Part shown: one piece after another, positions 55,336 to 64,000 of the stretch | Position numbering within the stretch: the stretch's first letter is position 1 | How the letters are laid out: each line of letters starts with the position of its first letter | Assembly: GCA_022316685.1 (NCBI GenBank) | Contig: JAKJHU010000543.1 | Location: 1 to 64,000 of the forward strand | DNA from: Progne subis subis | Lineage: Eukaryota > Chordata > Aves > Passeriformes > Hirundinidae | Reading direction: 5' to 3' | DNA length: 64,000 bases | Notes under the pieces: model-generated | Databases searched by the model: none | What the model saw: only the letters and a program-made list of their open reading frames with translations | Told to the model about the DNA's origin: nothing | Translations under genes and position numbers: made by a program

Positions 55336-55499
55336 GTGCAGGGCGTGGGGCTGGTACAAATCCGACAGGCAGGGAATGTGCCCCGATAGTGTTTGACCCT
55401 CAGCAGGGACAATGCACAGCAGCAAGCAGGGGGATTCCTGTGTCCTTGTGCAGGAATCAAGACTCTGGGTCTTGTCTCAAGACGGCAAAGTTCCCGTGT

Positions 55500-55769
55500 T
55501 TGGACAGACTCAGGGGCTGTCCCCGGGGCGCGCGGGGCTCGGCCATGGGACACGGGGGGACAACGGACACACGAACACGCGGACAAACGGCCCTGGCGCT
55601 TCAGTTGCACCGGCAGCGGCGGCAGCGGTAGCAGCGGCGGTAGCAGCAGCAGCACAGAATCCATTTGATCTTCGCTTCCTTGCTTCTCATCTCCCTCTCC
55701 CGCGGTCCCACAGCCTCTCCCGGCTTCCCTTCCCCAGTGTCCCCCTCCTTTCCTGGCCTCCCTCTCCCC
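55500..55769 (+). promoter_or_regulatory. CpG island and likely promoter of the PIM-like gene
   Basis: CpG density rises sharply at about 55500 and continues through exon 1. A (cagcgg)n-like tract lies at 55615-55650. No TATA box is seen, as is common for CpG-island promoters. The precise start site cannot be placed. Confidence 0.45.
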
Positions 55770-58263
55770 ATGCCGAGCCGGGCCATGCCCCCGGCCCGCC
55801 CCCGGCCCCGGGCGGGGCTGCCCCGTCCCCGGCCCCGGGCGTCCCGCCGCGGTCTCGCCTTGGCCCGGCTCTGGCTGTTCTGGCGGTGGCGCTGCTGGGC
55901 CGGCATTAGCGCCAGGGGCTGCGGCGGCATCGCCATCCTTTGGCTGCGCCTGTGCCGAGCCCGGCGCCCAGCCCGGCGCCCAGCCCGGCCCCGGCCCCTC
56001 CCGGCGCTCGCGGAGGACACACACGGCGCGGCCGCTCCCGCCATCTCCTGTGTGGATTCCCCGGCTCGGGCTCCTCCGCTCGGCAGCGCGGCCGCCGGCC
56101 CCGAGCCAGCGGCGTCCCGTTCGAAAGAGCGAACGCCTGGGGATGGCCGGGCCGCGCCGCTGGAGAGGCGCTCGGGGGCCGTTGCTGGCCCCGGGCCGAG
56201 CGCTGACAGCCGCGTCTCGCCGGCAGGGAAGGCGCAGGACGCCCTGCAGGAGCGGTACCGAGTGGGTTCGCTGCTCGGGCGCGGCGGCTTCGGCCGCGTC
56301 TTCGCGGCCACGCGGCTCTCGGACGGCGCCCCGGTGAGCGGCGGGGCCGGCGACGGGCGCAGGAGGGAGGCGGTGGAGGAGGAGGAGGGGGCGGAGGAGA
56401 AGGAGGATGGGGCTGAGCAGGGCGGGCGGCGAGCTCAGCCTGCTGCTCCCCTTGACTTTGCAGGTGGCCATTAAAAGGGTGCCACGGAACCGCATCCGGC
56501 GCTGGGTCGAGCTGGTGAGTGAACGAGGGCCAGCGGGAGAAGCCGGGGCGTGCCGGGCGGGGATGAGCCGAGGCCCGGCAGGGTGGGAGCCGCCAGCACG
56601 CCTGGAGAGGGAGCGGGCGTGGGGCCAGCGGAGGACGCAGAGCATCCCGGGCTGAGAGAGGGCTTCCCGACCCCTGGCACGGCATCAGCCCCACTGACAG
56701 CATCGTGCTCCTCCCGCAGCCCAACGGCACCAGCGCACCAGTGGAGATCGTGCTGCTGGAAAAGGTGTCCACTGGCTTCCCTGGTGTCATCCAGCTGCTG
56801 GAGTGGCTTGAGCTCCCCAACAGCATTGTGATGGTGCTGGAGCGCCCGGAGCGGTGTCAGGACCTCCAGCTTTTTATTCGGGCTCAGGGCTTCCTGACAG
56901 AGCAGGTGGCACGGGAGCTGTTCGGCCAGGTCCTGGAAGCCGTGCAGCACTGCACCAGCTGTGGAGTCTTTCACAGGGACATCAAGCCAGAGAACATCCT
57001 GGTTGACCTGGCCACCGGGCAGGCAAAACTGATTGACTTTGGCTGTGGCACCTACGTTCAAGAGACAGCCTACACTGAGTTTGCAGGTGAGCCCAGGCAG
57101 TGGTGTGCTTCTGGTCCCAGCATGTCATGGCCCAAGATCTCATGAACCAACCTGGGTGTGGCAGTGGGGATTCTCCCTTTTGCTGGCAGTCACAGGAGGG
57201 AGTCTTCAGCCCAGTTGCTTTTGAGCAGGGGTGGGTGTGTGGCCATGTTCCAGCCCTGCTGGCAGCCTTTGCCCACCTGTGCCCAGGACTGGCGCTGGGG
57301 CTGGGGCAGCCAGCCTGACAAAAACACCTGTGAGTGGTGGGAGCAGAGAAGGGGGGGCCAGAACCAGTGCACCATCCGGTTTGGTGTGCAGGTGAGAAAG
57401 GGCTCTGACAGCTCCCCTTGCCTTGTTTGCCCTGGCTCCATAATGTTTTTGGGGCAGTGCAGGCAGGGAGGATGAGGGGACGGGTTTTCCCCAGCACTGA
57501 GTTGATGATTTTTTGCGTGTCATGGTCAGGCCTTGCCAAGGCTTCCGCTGCCCTTTTCCAACACCAGTGGCTTCTTTTCCGAGCCTGAGTTTGTACACAA
57601 GTCCCAGGTGCTGGTGAGAGGGCAGCGGGTCACCCTGTGTGCCACTGGTGCAGCCCCTGCACACCCAGGGACGCTGGGGCCAGGCTCTGGGAGCAGCAGC
57701 ATCCCCCTGATGAATGCCACCTGTATTCCATAGGAACACCGTCCTACAGCCCCCCGGAATGGAGCCACTTTGGGTGGTACCATGGCGAGGCAGCAACCGT
57801 CTGGACCCTGGGCATCCTGCTGCACCAGATGGTCTGCGGAAAGCACCCTTTCAGGAGGGGCTGGAACATGAGCTATGGCCAGCTCCAGCTGCCACAGCGG
57901 CTCTCTCATGGTGAATCCTCATCTCTGGGCAAGGGGGAATACCAATGTTGGGAAACAGCAGCGGGCTCATGAGCATCCCACTCTGGCAGCTGCTGAGGAG
58001 GTGGCACGTGTCCTGCTCTCCTGCTCTCCTCCAAAACGGGGAGCTGATGGGAAAGTTTAGGTACAGCTCTGAGCACATGCAGCATGGCCTGGGCATGGGT
58101 GTAGTGGGACTGGAGCCTTTTCCAGCTGACCGGTGGCTTCTGGTTTCTCTCCCCAGACTGTCAAGTTCTGATCAGGTGGTGTTTATCCCTGCACTACTTG
58201 GACAGGCCTTCACTAGAAGACCTGTTGTGTGATCCTTGGGTGCAGGATATTCATCTGCCCTAG
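55770..58263 (+). CDS. PIM1-like: PIM-type serine/threonine protein kinase, five exons, 421 aa
   Basis: PIM kinases are constitutively active survival kinases. Coding exons 55770-56333, 56464-56514, 56720-57086, 57734-57910 and 58157-58263 all have gt-ag borders, join in frame and end at TAG. The start at 55770 (MPSRAMPP) is the first in-frame ATG of the Arg/Pro-rich leader; 55785 is an alternative. Seen: glycine loop [13 protein letters not shown] lysine (exon 2), the PIM hinge [15 protein letters not shown] (LIDFGCG), SPPEW, and [14 protein letters not shown] with no Asp before VW, as in PIM. The C-lobe ends [16 protein letters not shown]. All catalytic residues are present. The long Arg-rich N-terminus differs from mammalian PIM1 but fits the expanded songbird PIM-like family. 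Confidence 0.9.
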
Positions 58264-58534
58264 AAGAAGGGAGAGAGCCACATGCACACTTTGATCCAGG
58301 CGCTGGTAAGTTACAAGTGCACACGTGCCCTGGCAATCAGAAGCAAAGCAGCCCAGACTTTTTGTCCTGCCATGGTACTGCTCAGGGCTCATGGGATGGG
58401 CACCTGCAGCCCTTGTGCTGGAGCTGAGCTGCTCTTCCTAGCACTGGTGGCCGCCATCCAGGCTGCTTTGGCTTGTTCTGGTTCACTGACAGCTGGGGCT
58501 GTGGGCAGAACACTGAGAGCCTGGTCTCACCCCC

Positions 58535-58708
58535 AGGGAAGAAGGAGCCCCTGGAGAAGCTGTACCAGGTGGGCTTGCTGCTGCTGGAGACCTGGAGGAT
58601 GACAGCAAGGATGAGAACCTCTTCCTGCACCTGGCCACCGACAGCTGAAGATGCCGGACTTGGATTCCGGCACTTTCTTCAAAGCCAGGCTCCACAGCGA
58701 ATTTGCAG
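58535..58708 (+). pseudogene. PIM-like pseudogene with internal deletion
   Basis: Begins after a cag acceptor with GKKEPLEKLYQVGLLL (the start of a PIM kinase domain, before the glycine loop). It then jumps to NLFLHLATDS, a stop, and SGTFFKARLHSEFA, the region just after the catalytic loop. The glycine loop, VAIK and HRD are lost; DFG reads DLD. Intron-like sequence at 58840-59700 repeats 57240-58130, so a tandem second kinase copy once stood here. Confidence 0.78.
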
Positions 58709-58839
58709 ATGAGTGCACCCCCGGGTGGATGCTCCCAGATTTGGGCATTGCACAGCCTGGCCAGGAACCAAAGGTTCCCCCCTTTGCTGGGGTGGACGCC
58801 ACTGATACTTTGGTTGTCTGCCTTGCTGCTTTTTGGCAG

Positions 58840-59700
58840 GGCTGGGGAAATGGGCTGGGCTGGTTACAAAATGGGAGTTGGCTCATGGCCCTGCCAACAG
58901 CCCCCACCACGCACCGTGCCCCAGGCTGGGGCTGGGCATGGGGCAGCCAGCCCAACACACACAAACGCCCATGGCGGGGGCAGAGGTGGGTCTCCAGAAC
59001 CTGTCCATGGGCGGCTCTGCTTTGCAGGCAAGGAAGGGCTTGGGCTGCTCCACTGCCCTTGGTTGCTTTGGGATCTTTAGGGGGGCAGTGCAGGGGGGAT
59101 GGGAGAGAACATGGGCTTCCCTCTCACCTGTGGGTGGGTTTTTCCCCAGCATGTAGGAGTTGGGCCTTTCTCAAGCCCCTGACAGATACAAGATCTTTTA
59201 CCATTTTTCTTGTTTCCCCTTTTTGTCTGTAATCAAGTTTCAGTTGTTTGTTGTTTGTTTTTCTAAAGGAAGTGTTCTAGGTAGTGTCCGGTCTGGATCG
59301 GGAAGTGCTTGGGAGCAGCTGTGGTGTGGATGGGCCGTGCCCTTGGGGAAGGCTGAGGACATGGTTTGGGAGCAGCTTTTCTTGAGGCAGCAGATGGCGT
59401 GAGGTGGGTCCATGTCTTCTTGGCATGGGTGGGATAAGGGATTTTGGGAGCTGGCAGTGAGCACAGGAGCATCCTGTTCTGGGCAGCTGCTGAGGGGCTG
59501 GATGTGCCATGGCTGGCTGCAGTGTGGGCACATGTCCTGCCCTCCTGCTCTGCTCCCAAGGGCAGCAATGATGGGCAGCTTTGGGCTCCGCTCTGAGCAC
59601 GGCCAGCATGGCCTGGGCACTGCGGGCGCTTGGGACAAGGGCACAGAGCCTTCAGCTGATGGGCGCTTTCTGGTTTCTCTCCTTGCAGCCAGGCTCTGTG
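58840..59700 (+). repeat. Tandem duplicate of PIM intronic sequence
   Basis: 58905-58990 matches 57270-57360 (shared ctggggctggg, ggggcagccagcc) and 59455-59690 matches 57960-58150 (shared gcatggcctgggca, ttctggtttctctcc). The exon that should lie between them is not found, so it is deleted or decayed. Confidence 0.75.
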
Positions 59701-60539
59701 GATGCTGAGGCTGCTCTGGGCTCTGCCAGGGCTCTGCTGGGCTCAGCCCTGGGCACGGCTGGGCTCGCTCTGCCCTCACATTGCTCTGACAGCTTTGCAC
59801 CAGACGAGCCCTTTCCAAGCACAGCGCCTGAGCTTTCTGCTTTTGCAGGTGAGTGAGACTCCTGCAGGCCAAGGGATTGCAGTTAGGGACCCACATGCAA
59901 CTGGCAAGAAGCCAGACGCTGCACAGTCCCAGCTGAACTCCTGTATCTCCACAGGATGTTTTGTCTGTCCCATTCTTCATTCCCTTGGCGTTGCAATTGT
60001 GCAATTGCACTTTCTTCCTCCTCTAGAAGTGCCACGAGTGGGCGAAACCTGGCGAGTGGGCCATGCTCCTGAGACAGTGCGGTCTGGAGTTAATGGCTGA
60101 AGAATTGCCCTTCTGCACTTGTAAACCAGAGCAAACAGCTGTAAGTGGGACTTTATGTCCTTTAGAAAGCCCTGACTGTTTCAAAGGGACTGTGCAGCTC
60201 ATTGACAGGGTGAGAAGGAAGGTCATCTTCTAAAGGATTTGGGGTTTGACAGAGTTTAGATTCCCACTCCTGCTTGGAGCTGGGAGGGCACAAGCAATTT
60301 CCTATTGCTTCAAGCACAATTTAAAACAACAATGGTGGGAACAAACCTCAGAATCTTTAAAAAGGCTGCTGAGTTCAGTAAGATGGATCCATGTCCTCAG
60401 CACATTCACAAAGTAAATAACTGGGTTCTCTTTTTCAAAAGATCAGTTATCTCTTAATCCAAAGTTACAGAAGATACTCCACTGAAAACTTGGGGTTTGG
60501 TATTGTCTTTCACATTTTATGTACTTTTTTTCCTCTCTC

Positions 60540-60571
<32 letters not shown>

Positions 60572-61429
60572 CTTTTTTTATGAAACAGATAACGTTTATA
60601 AAAGGAATGTCCTTTTCTGCTGGTTCCCGTGTGGAGCAGCTCCCTTCCCGCTGGCTGAGCTGCTCAGGGAGAGCTTGGTGGCTCCTGGCCCTGCAGGGCT
60701 GAGCCTTTTCCCCGTTGCTGAGCGCAGACTGATGGAGCAGCACTGCTGAACGTGAGGGCACACAGAGGGAGCAGAAGCAGCTGCCTTTGTCCACCTGAAG
60801 CTCCAAGGCGCAAACTCTTAGCACACAGGGCTGAAAGAGACTGGCAGGCTCCCTGTTTGCTGTGCTGCCCCACTTGTGCCTGGCCCAGCTCTGTGTGAGG
60901 CTGAGGGAGAACAAGGGGCAGCTCCCTGCCAGCCCCAGCCCAGGGACCCCTCCGGCCCCAGGGCTTGGGGCACTGTCAGCACGCGCTGCTCCAGCCACCA
61001 CTTCTGCTGGCCCTGACAGCAGCAAGCAAATTGTGGCTGATCCCGAGGGACAGCAGCAGTGCCTGGATCTGATCTCTCACTCTGGCGCAGGGCTGGACAA
61101 AGGACCCCCAGAGCAGCAGCAGCACATGGAGCTGACTTTCAGCACAGCCCCTGCCACTGTTCCCTCCCGTGTGCACTGGTGTCACAGCAGCCTGAGGCAC
61201 CTGGGAGCCCTCAGGGCCAGCAGGGACTTGAGATGGCAGCCCTGGGCTCCTGGAGGTTGTGCAGGGAACAGAGGTGGGGGCTCCTTCTCCACCTAGAGCT
61301 TCCAGATGGAAAAGGCTGCTGTGAGCAGGCAGCTCCAAGGGCAGAGAAAGGAGGGTCTGGACCTCTGGATCTCTGCCAGTTCAGCATTGCTGAGCCTCCC
61401 CTTTTGTGCTCCTTTGCTGCTTTGAACTG
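59701..61429. other. No gene recognised; poly-T tract at 60538-60564
   Basis: Moderately GC-rich sequence with short open frames on both strands and no domain or splice pattern I can name. A T homopolymer with a/c breaks runs 60531-60577. Frames at 60510-61025 and 60862-61445 overlap and look non-coding. Confidence 0.45.
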
Positions 61430-63600
61430 GAGTAAATTACACTGATTCCTTCAGGTGCTCTGTGTGTCTTTGGTGCTGACCGTGCCCACTGGTTAAACAA
61501 CACTGGCATAGTCTGGCCCGATCACACCAAAATGTCTCTTTTTCAATGTAAATGTGAGGAACCAGTCCCCTCTGAAATTCTGGGATGGGAAGACCTTCTC
61601 TAGAGGTCTCTGCCTCTGGAGTGGACTGAGGTCTGAGCACTGTGCAAGCCATGGGGGAGTTGCTCCAAAGAAGCTGAAGCACTGGATGTATTAAAATGCA
61701 TCCAGAAATTGCATATGGAGAAAGGAAAAGAACTTGTGGGTTTGGAAGAAAAAGCTGAATTTTGTTTAAGAGCACATTGGAAACAGCATTAACAGAAGGA
61801 ACGATTCTTGTTGGAAGCCTCCCACATGGAGTGACAGAAGAAAGTTTTAATCTTGAGCTCAGATGCATTTGTGCAAGTGAAATAATCTTAAGGTATTAAA
61901 TAACTATATACATATTTATAATACAGTTAGACATTTATATGTATATTTATATATCTAGAGAAATAGATGTCTATATATATGTCTATATCTATAAATCTGT
62001 CTGTATCAATATATCTGTATCTCCATATAAAATAATAATAATGTGAAATAGTGCTGACAGTATGGATTTGGTAGCTTTGGCTGCTCAAGGATGTTACACT
62101 AAATATCCTACAGAAAAGCATTGGCGAGACCCAAAGGTTCGTGGTAAATTTTGTGAAATTGTATACAATGACAAAAAGAAGGAAGGGAAGAAATTGGCTA
62201 TTTTTAGAGGGTTTGCTGATACTGTGATGCAGAATGCTTTGTCTGTTACAGTGAAAAATACAGTCATTAAGACTGCTGAGTTTTTCATATCCCACACAAT
62301 CCCCAAGCTGCAGGATTGGTTGAATGGATGAAGGGGTTGTTAAAAGAGCAGTTGAAAAAGTGAGGAGTTGGGGACCTGTCCCAGCCTGTTTGAAGCTCAA
62401 CAGTCAGGAATCACCTTGATAGAAAGAGCAGTAGAAGAGTGGCAGAAAGAAGACAATTCTTCTTGGTGGGATTGGCCTCCTGGCCACAAAATTGGAGGCT
62501 GCTGTGAAAAGTATTTGTGGCAGTGATTGTAATCATTGCAGTGTGAGCACTTGATGTGTTCTGATTCCATGTTTGAGTTGCTGTGACACTTTGTGCTGGG
62601 AAATGGAGTGCTGAGACTGTCTAAAAAGAGACATGGTCTCAAGGAAAAAAGGGGTTTTGATAAATAACAGAGTAGAGCAACTAATTAGGCATGTTTTAAA
62701 AGGAATGTGAATTAGAGCCCAGAGTAATGAACTTCAGAAGCACTTAAATTGAAGATAAGGTATTGAAATTGAAGAGGCGATGCCTTTATGCCTAATCCGT
62801 AAATCTAAGACTCTGGTTTGAAAGAATTGTTATGAAGGTTGTAGTTCATCTGTAGGTCAAAGGACCCATTGAAAACCTGAGGCCTGTACACCAGGTCCTG
62901 ACTGAAGCCTGAACAACAGGCCCTGAGGCAAAGCTGCCCTCTAGATAAAGCTTCCAAGCAAAGGTTATCTTTGTGCCTGCTCATTACTGAAGCACTATTA
63001 CCAATAGGATCTCTGTATCAGTTCAGTGGGGAAATGTGGATTGACCTTTTTGTGTTGAAGAATCAGACAAGGCCCCATCTGGCCTTGTTTGGGGCTGTAG
63101 GATCAAAGTCAACTGCCTTGGTTCCTCCCTGAGCCCTGGCCAGGCTTTGGGAGAAACCCAACAGAAGAATGAAACCAGATTTTCCCACACTAGAAGTGAT
63201 GTCAGCTTGTTTGCTTAACAATGTAGAAGCTGGGCCCTGTCCCAGTGAGGCTGGAAGCCTTGTTTCCTGCAAAGGTGGATGCAGCTGCAGGAATTCCCAG
63301 TGTGTGGGAGTGGCTCTGCAGCCCTTGGCTTCTCCCAGCTGATGTGTGGATCAAGATGATGGTAAAGCCTGAGGGGAACTGGTGATGGATCTTTCTAAAG
63401 GCCTACAGGCAGTCTTTGGTAGTAATGACTGGATGCATGGCTGAGCTCCTTTTGTAATTCTTTGCTAATGATGATGTGCTTTGCTGAGCTCATCCTTTTG
63501 TAATTCTTTGCAGCTTTGCATGATATAAACTACACAATTCCTTAAGTTGGTGTCTGTGTCTTTGGTGCTGACCCTGGCCACTGGTGAAACAGGGCCCCAT
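61430..63600 (+). mobile_element. ERVL-like retroviral remnant with two related LTR ends
   Basis: 61436-61500 and 63530-63600 share gtctttggtgctgacc and cactggt(t/g)aaac, an LTR U5 end followed by a tgg-type primer-site start. The sequence between would be internal remnant plus 3' LTR. 61895-62040 is an AT-rich tract of tatatctata words. Heavily decayed and 5'-truncated. Confidence 0.5.
62062..62331 (+). CDS. Small open frame of unknown function (89 codons), perhaps retroviral
   Basis: Starts MDLVALAAQGCYTKYPTEK and ends IPKLQDWLNG. Lysine-rich with ordinary codon use; no known motif. About 95 bp downstream another open piece reads RAVEEWQKEDNSSWWDWP, compatible with a decayed retroviral structural or envelope protein. 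It lies between the two LTR ends described for 61430-63600. I do not recognise it; it may not be expressed. Confidence 0.3.
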   Translation: MDLVALAAQGCYTKYPTEKHWRDPKVRGKFCEIVYNDKKKEGKKLAIFRGFADTVMQNALSVTVKNTVIKTAEFFISHTIPKLQDWLNG

Positions 63601-64000
63601 CCTGCCTAAGTGTTACCTGGGAAGACAAAAACCCTCACTCCAAATGTCACCCTTTCCTCCTTCCGCTCCCCACTTTATTCACTGAGCATGACATCCCGTG
63701 GTCTGGGATATCCCTGGGGTGAGTTGGGGTCACCTGTCCTGGCTGTGTCCCCTCCCAAGCTCCCCCACACCCTCAGCTCCTCCCCAGCGTGGCCGGACGA
63801 GGGGCAGGAAAGGCCTTGGCTGGAGGAGCTGAGCAAGAACAAAAGAATCTGTGTGTGCTCAGCCCTGTGCTCAGCACCCGAGCCCAGCAGTGTCCCAGTG
63901 CCAGTGTCCGTGGCATCGGTCCCTACAAGGGGTTTCCATGGCAATGGCCCTGCCAGGTGACCCAGGTGTCCCATCCCAGTGAGGGCTGCCATGGAAGCAG
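63601..64000. repeat. LTR-like sequence at the right edge
   Basis: 63940-64000 resembles 50270-50330 (shared gtgacccaggtgt and cccatcccagtgagg). The words gctgagcaagaacaaaagaa and gtgtgtgctcagccctg are LTR-like in my judgement. It runs off the window edge. Confidence 0.35.

Noticed and set aside
55281..56645. 454-codon minus-strand frame
   Set aside because: It is the complement of the CpG-rich PIM exon 1 and promoter; the plus-strand kinase exons explain the region.

Overview
The window is vertebrate nuclear DNA from a bird, most likely a songbird. The evidence is: many CR1 retroposon tails with the CR1 ORF2 C-terminus; gamma-, beta- and ERVL-like endogenous retroviruses and solo LTRs; a PIM-type kinase gene; an avian-type C2H2 zinc-finger gene; an MHC class I relic; and a nucleolar rDNA fragment carrying three-zinc-finger R2 elements. 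In chicken the nucleolus organiser and the MHC share microchromosome 16. Having both within 12 kb suggests a chromosome-16-like region, although a repeat-rich W or unplaced contig cannot be excluded.

Layout, left to right. 1-720: 5' end of a minus-strand provirus. 0.8-9.0 kb: duplicated repeats, CR1 tails, a degenerate minisatellite and unrecognised sequence. 9.0-16.6 kb: nested LTR elements, including a decayed minus-strand gamma-like provirus. 16.6-24.1 kb: a decayed rDNA fragment (ITS1, 5.8S, ITS2, then an internal piece of 28S) whose 28S is split at the R2 target by two tandem R2 retrotransposons. 24.1-31.3 kb: a broken MHC class I gene between two oppositely oriented satellite blocks. 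Its alpha-1 exon is interrupted by about 39 copies of a 23-bp repeat that looks amplified from the exon itself, and by a solo LTR.

31.3-32.3 kb is one arm of an inverted duplication; the other arm (54.0-55.3 kb) ends just upstream of the PIM gene. 32.5-41.5 kb is a long minus-strand gamma-like provirus with two LTRs, a tRNA-Pro-type primer site and Gag and Pol fused in one 1779-codon frame, but almost no env. 41.5-45.0 kb is a palindromic set of repeats. 45.8-47.0 kb is a zinc-finger gene that may be truncated. 48.0-48.6 kb is a 41-bp minisatellite. 52.6-53.1 kb carries three exons of a MROH-like (maestro HEAT-repeat) pseudogene. 55.8-58.3 kb is an apparently intact five-exon PIM-like kinase gene, followed by a collapsed second PIM copy. 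61.4-64.0 kb is retroviral debris.

Only the PIM-like gene looks fully functional. The zinc-finger gene may be expressed. Nearly everything else is mobile or decaying DNA, so the main interest lies in how the elements were nested, duplicated and fused.
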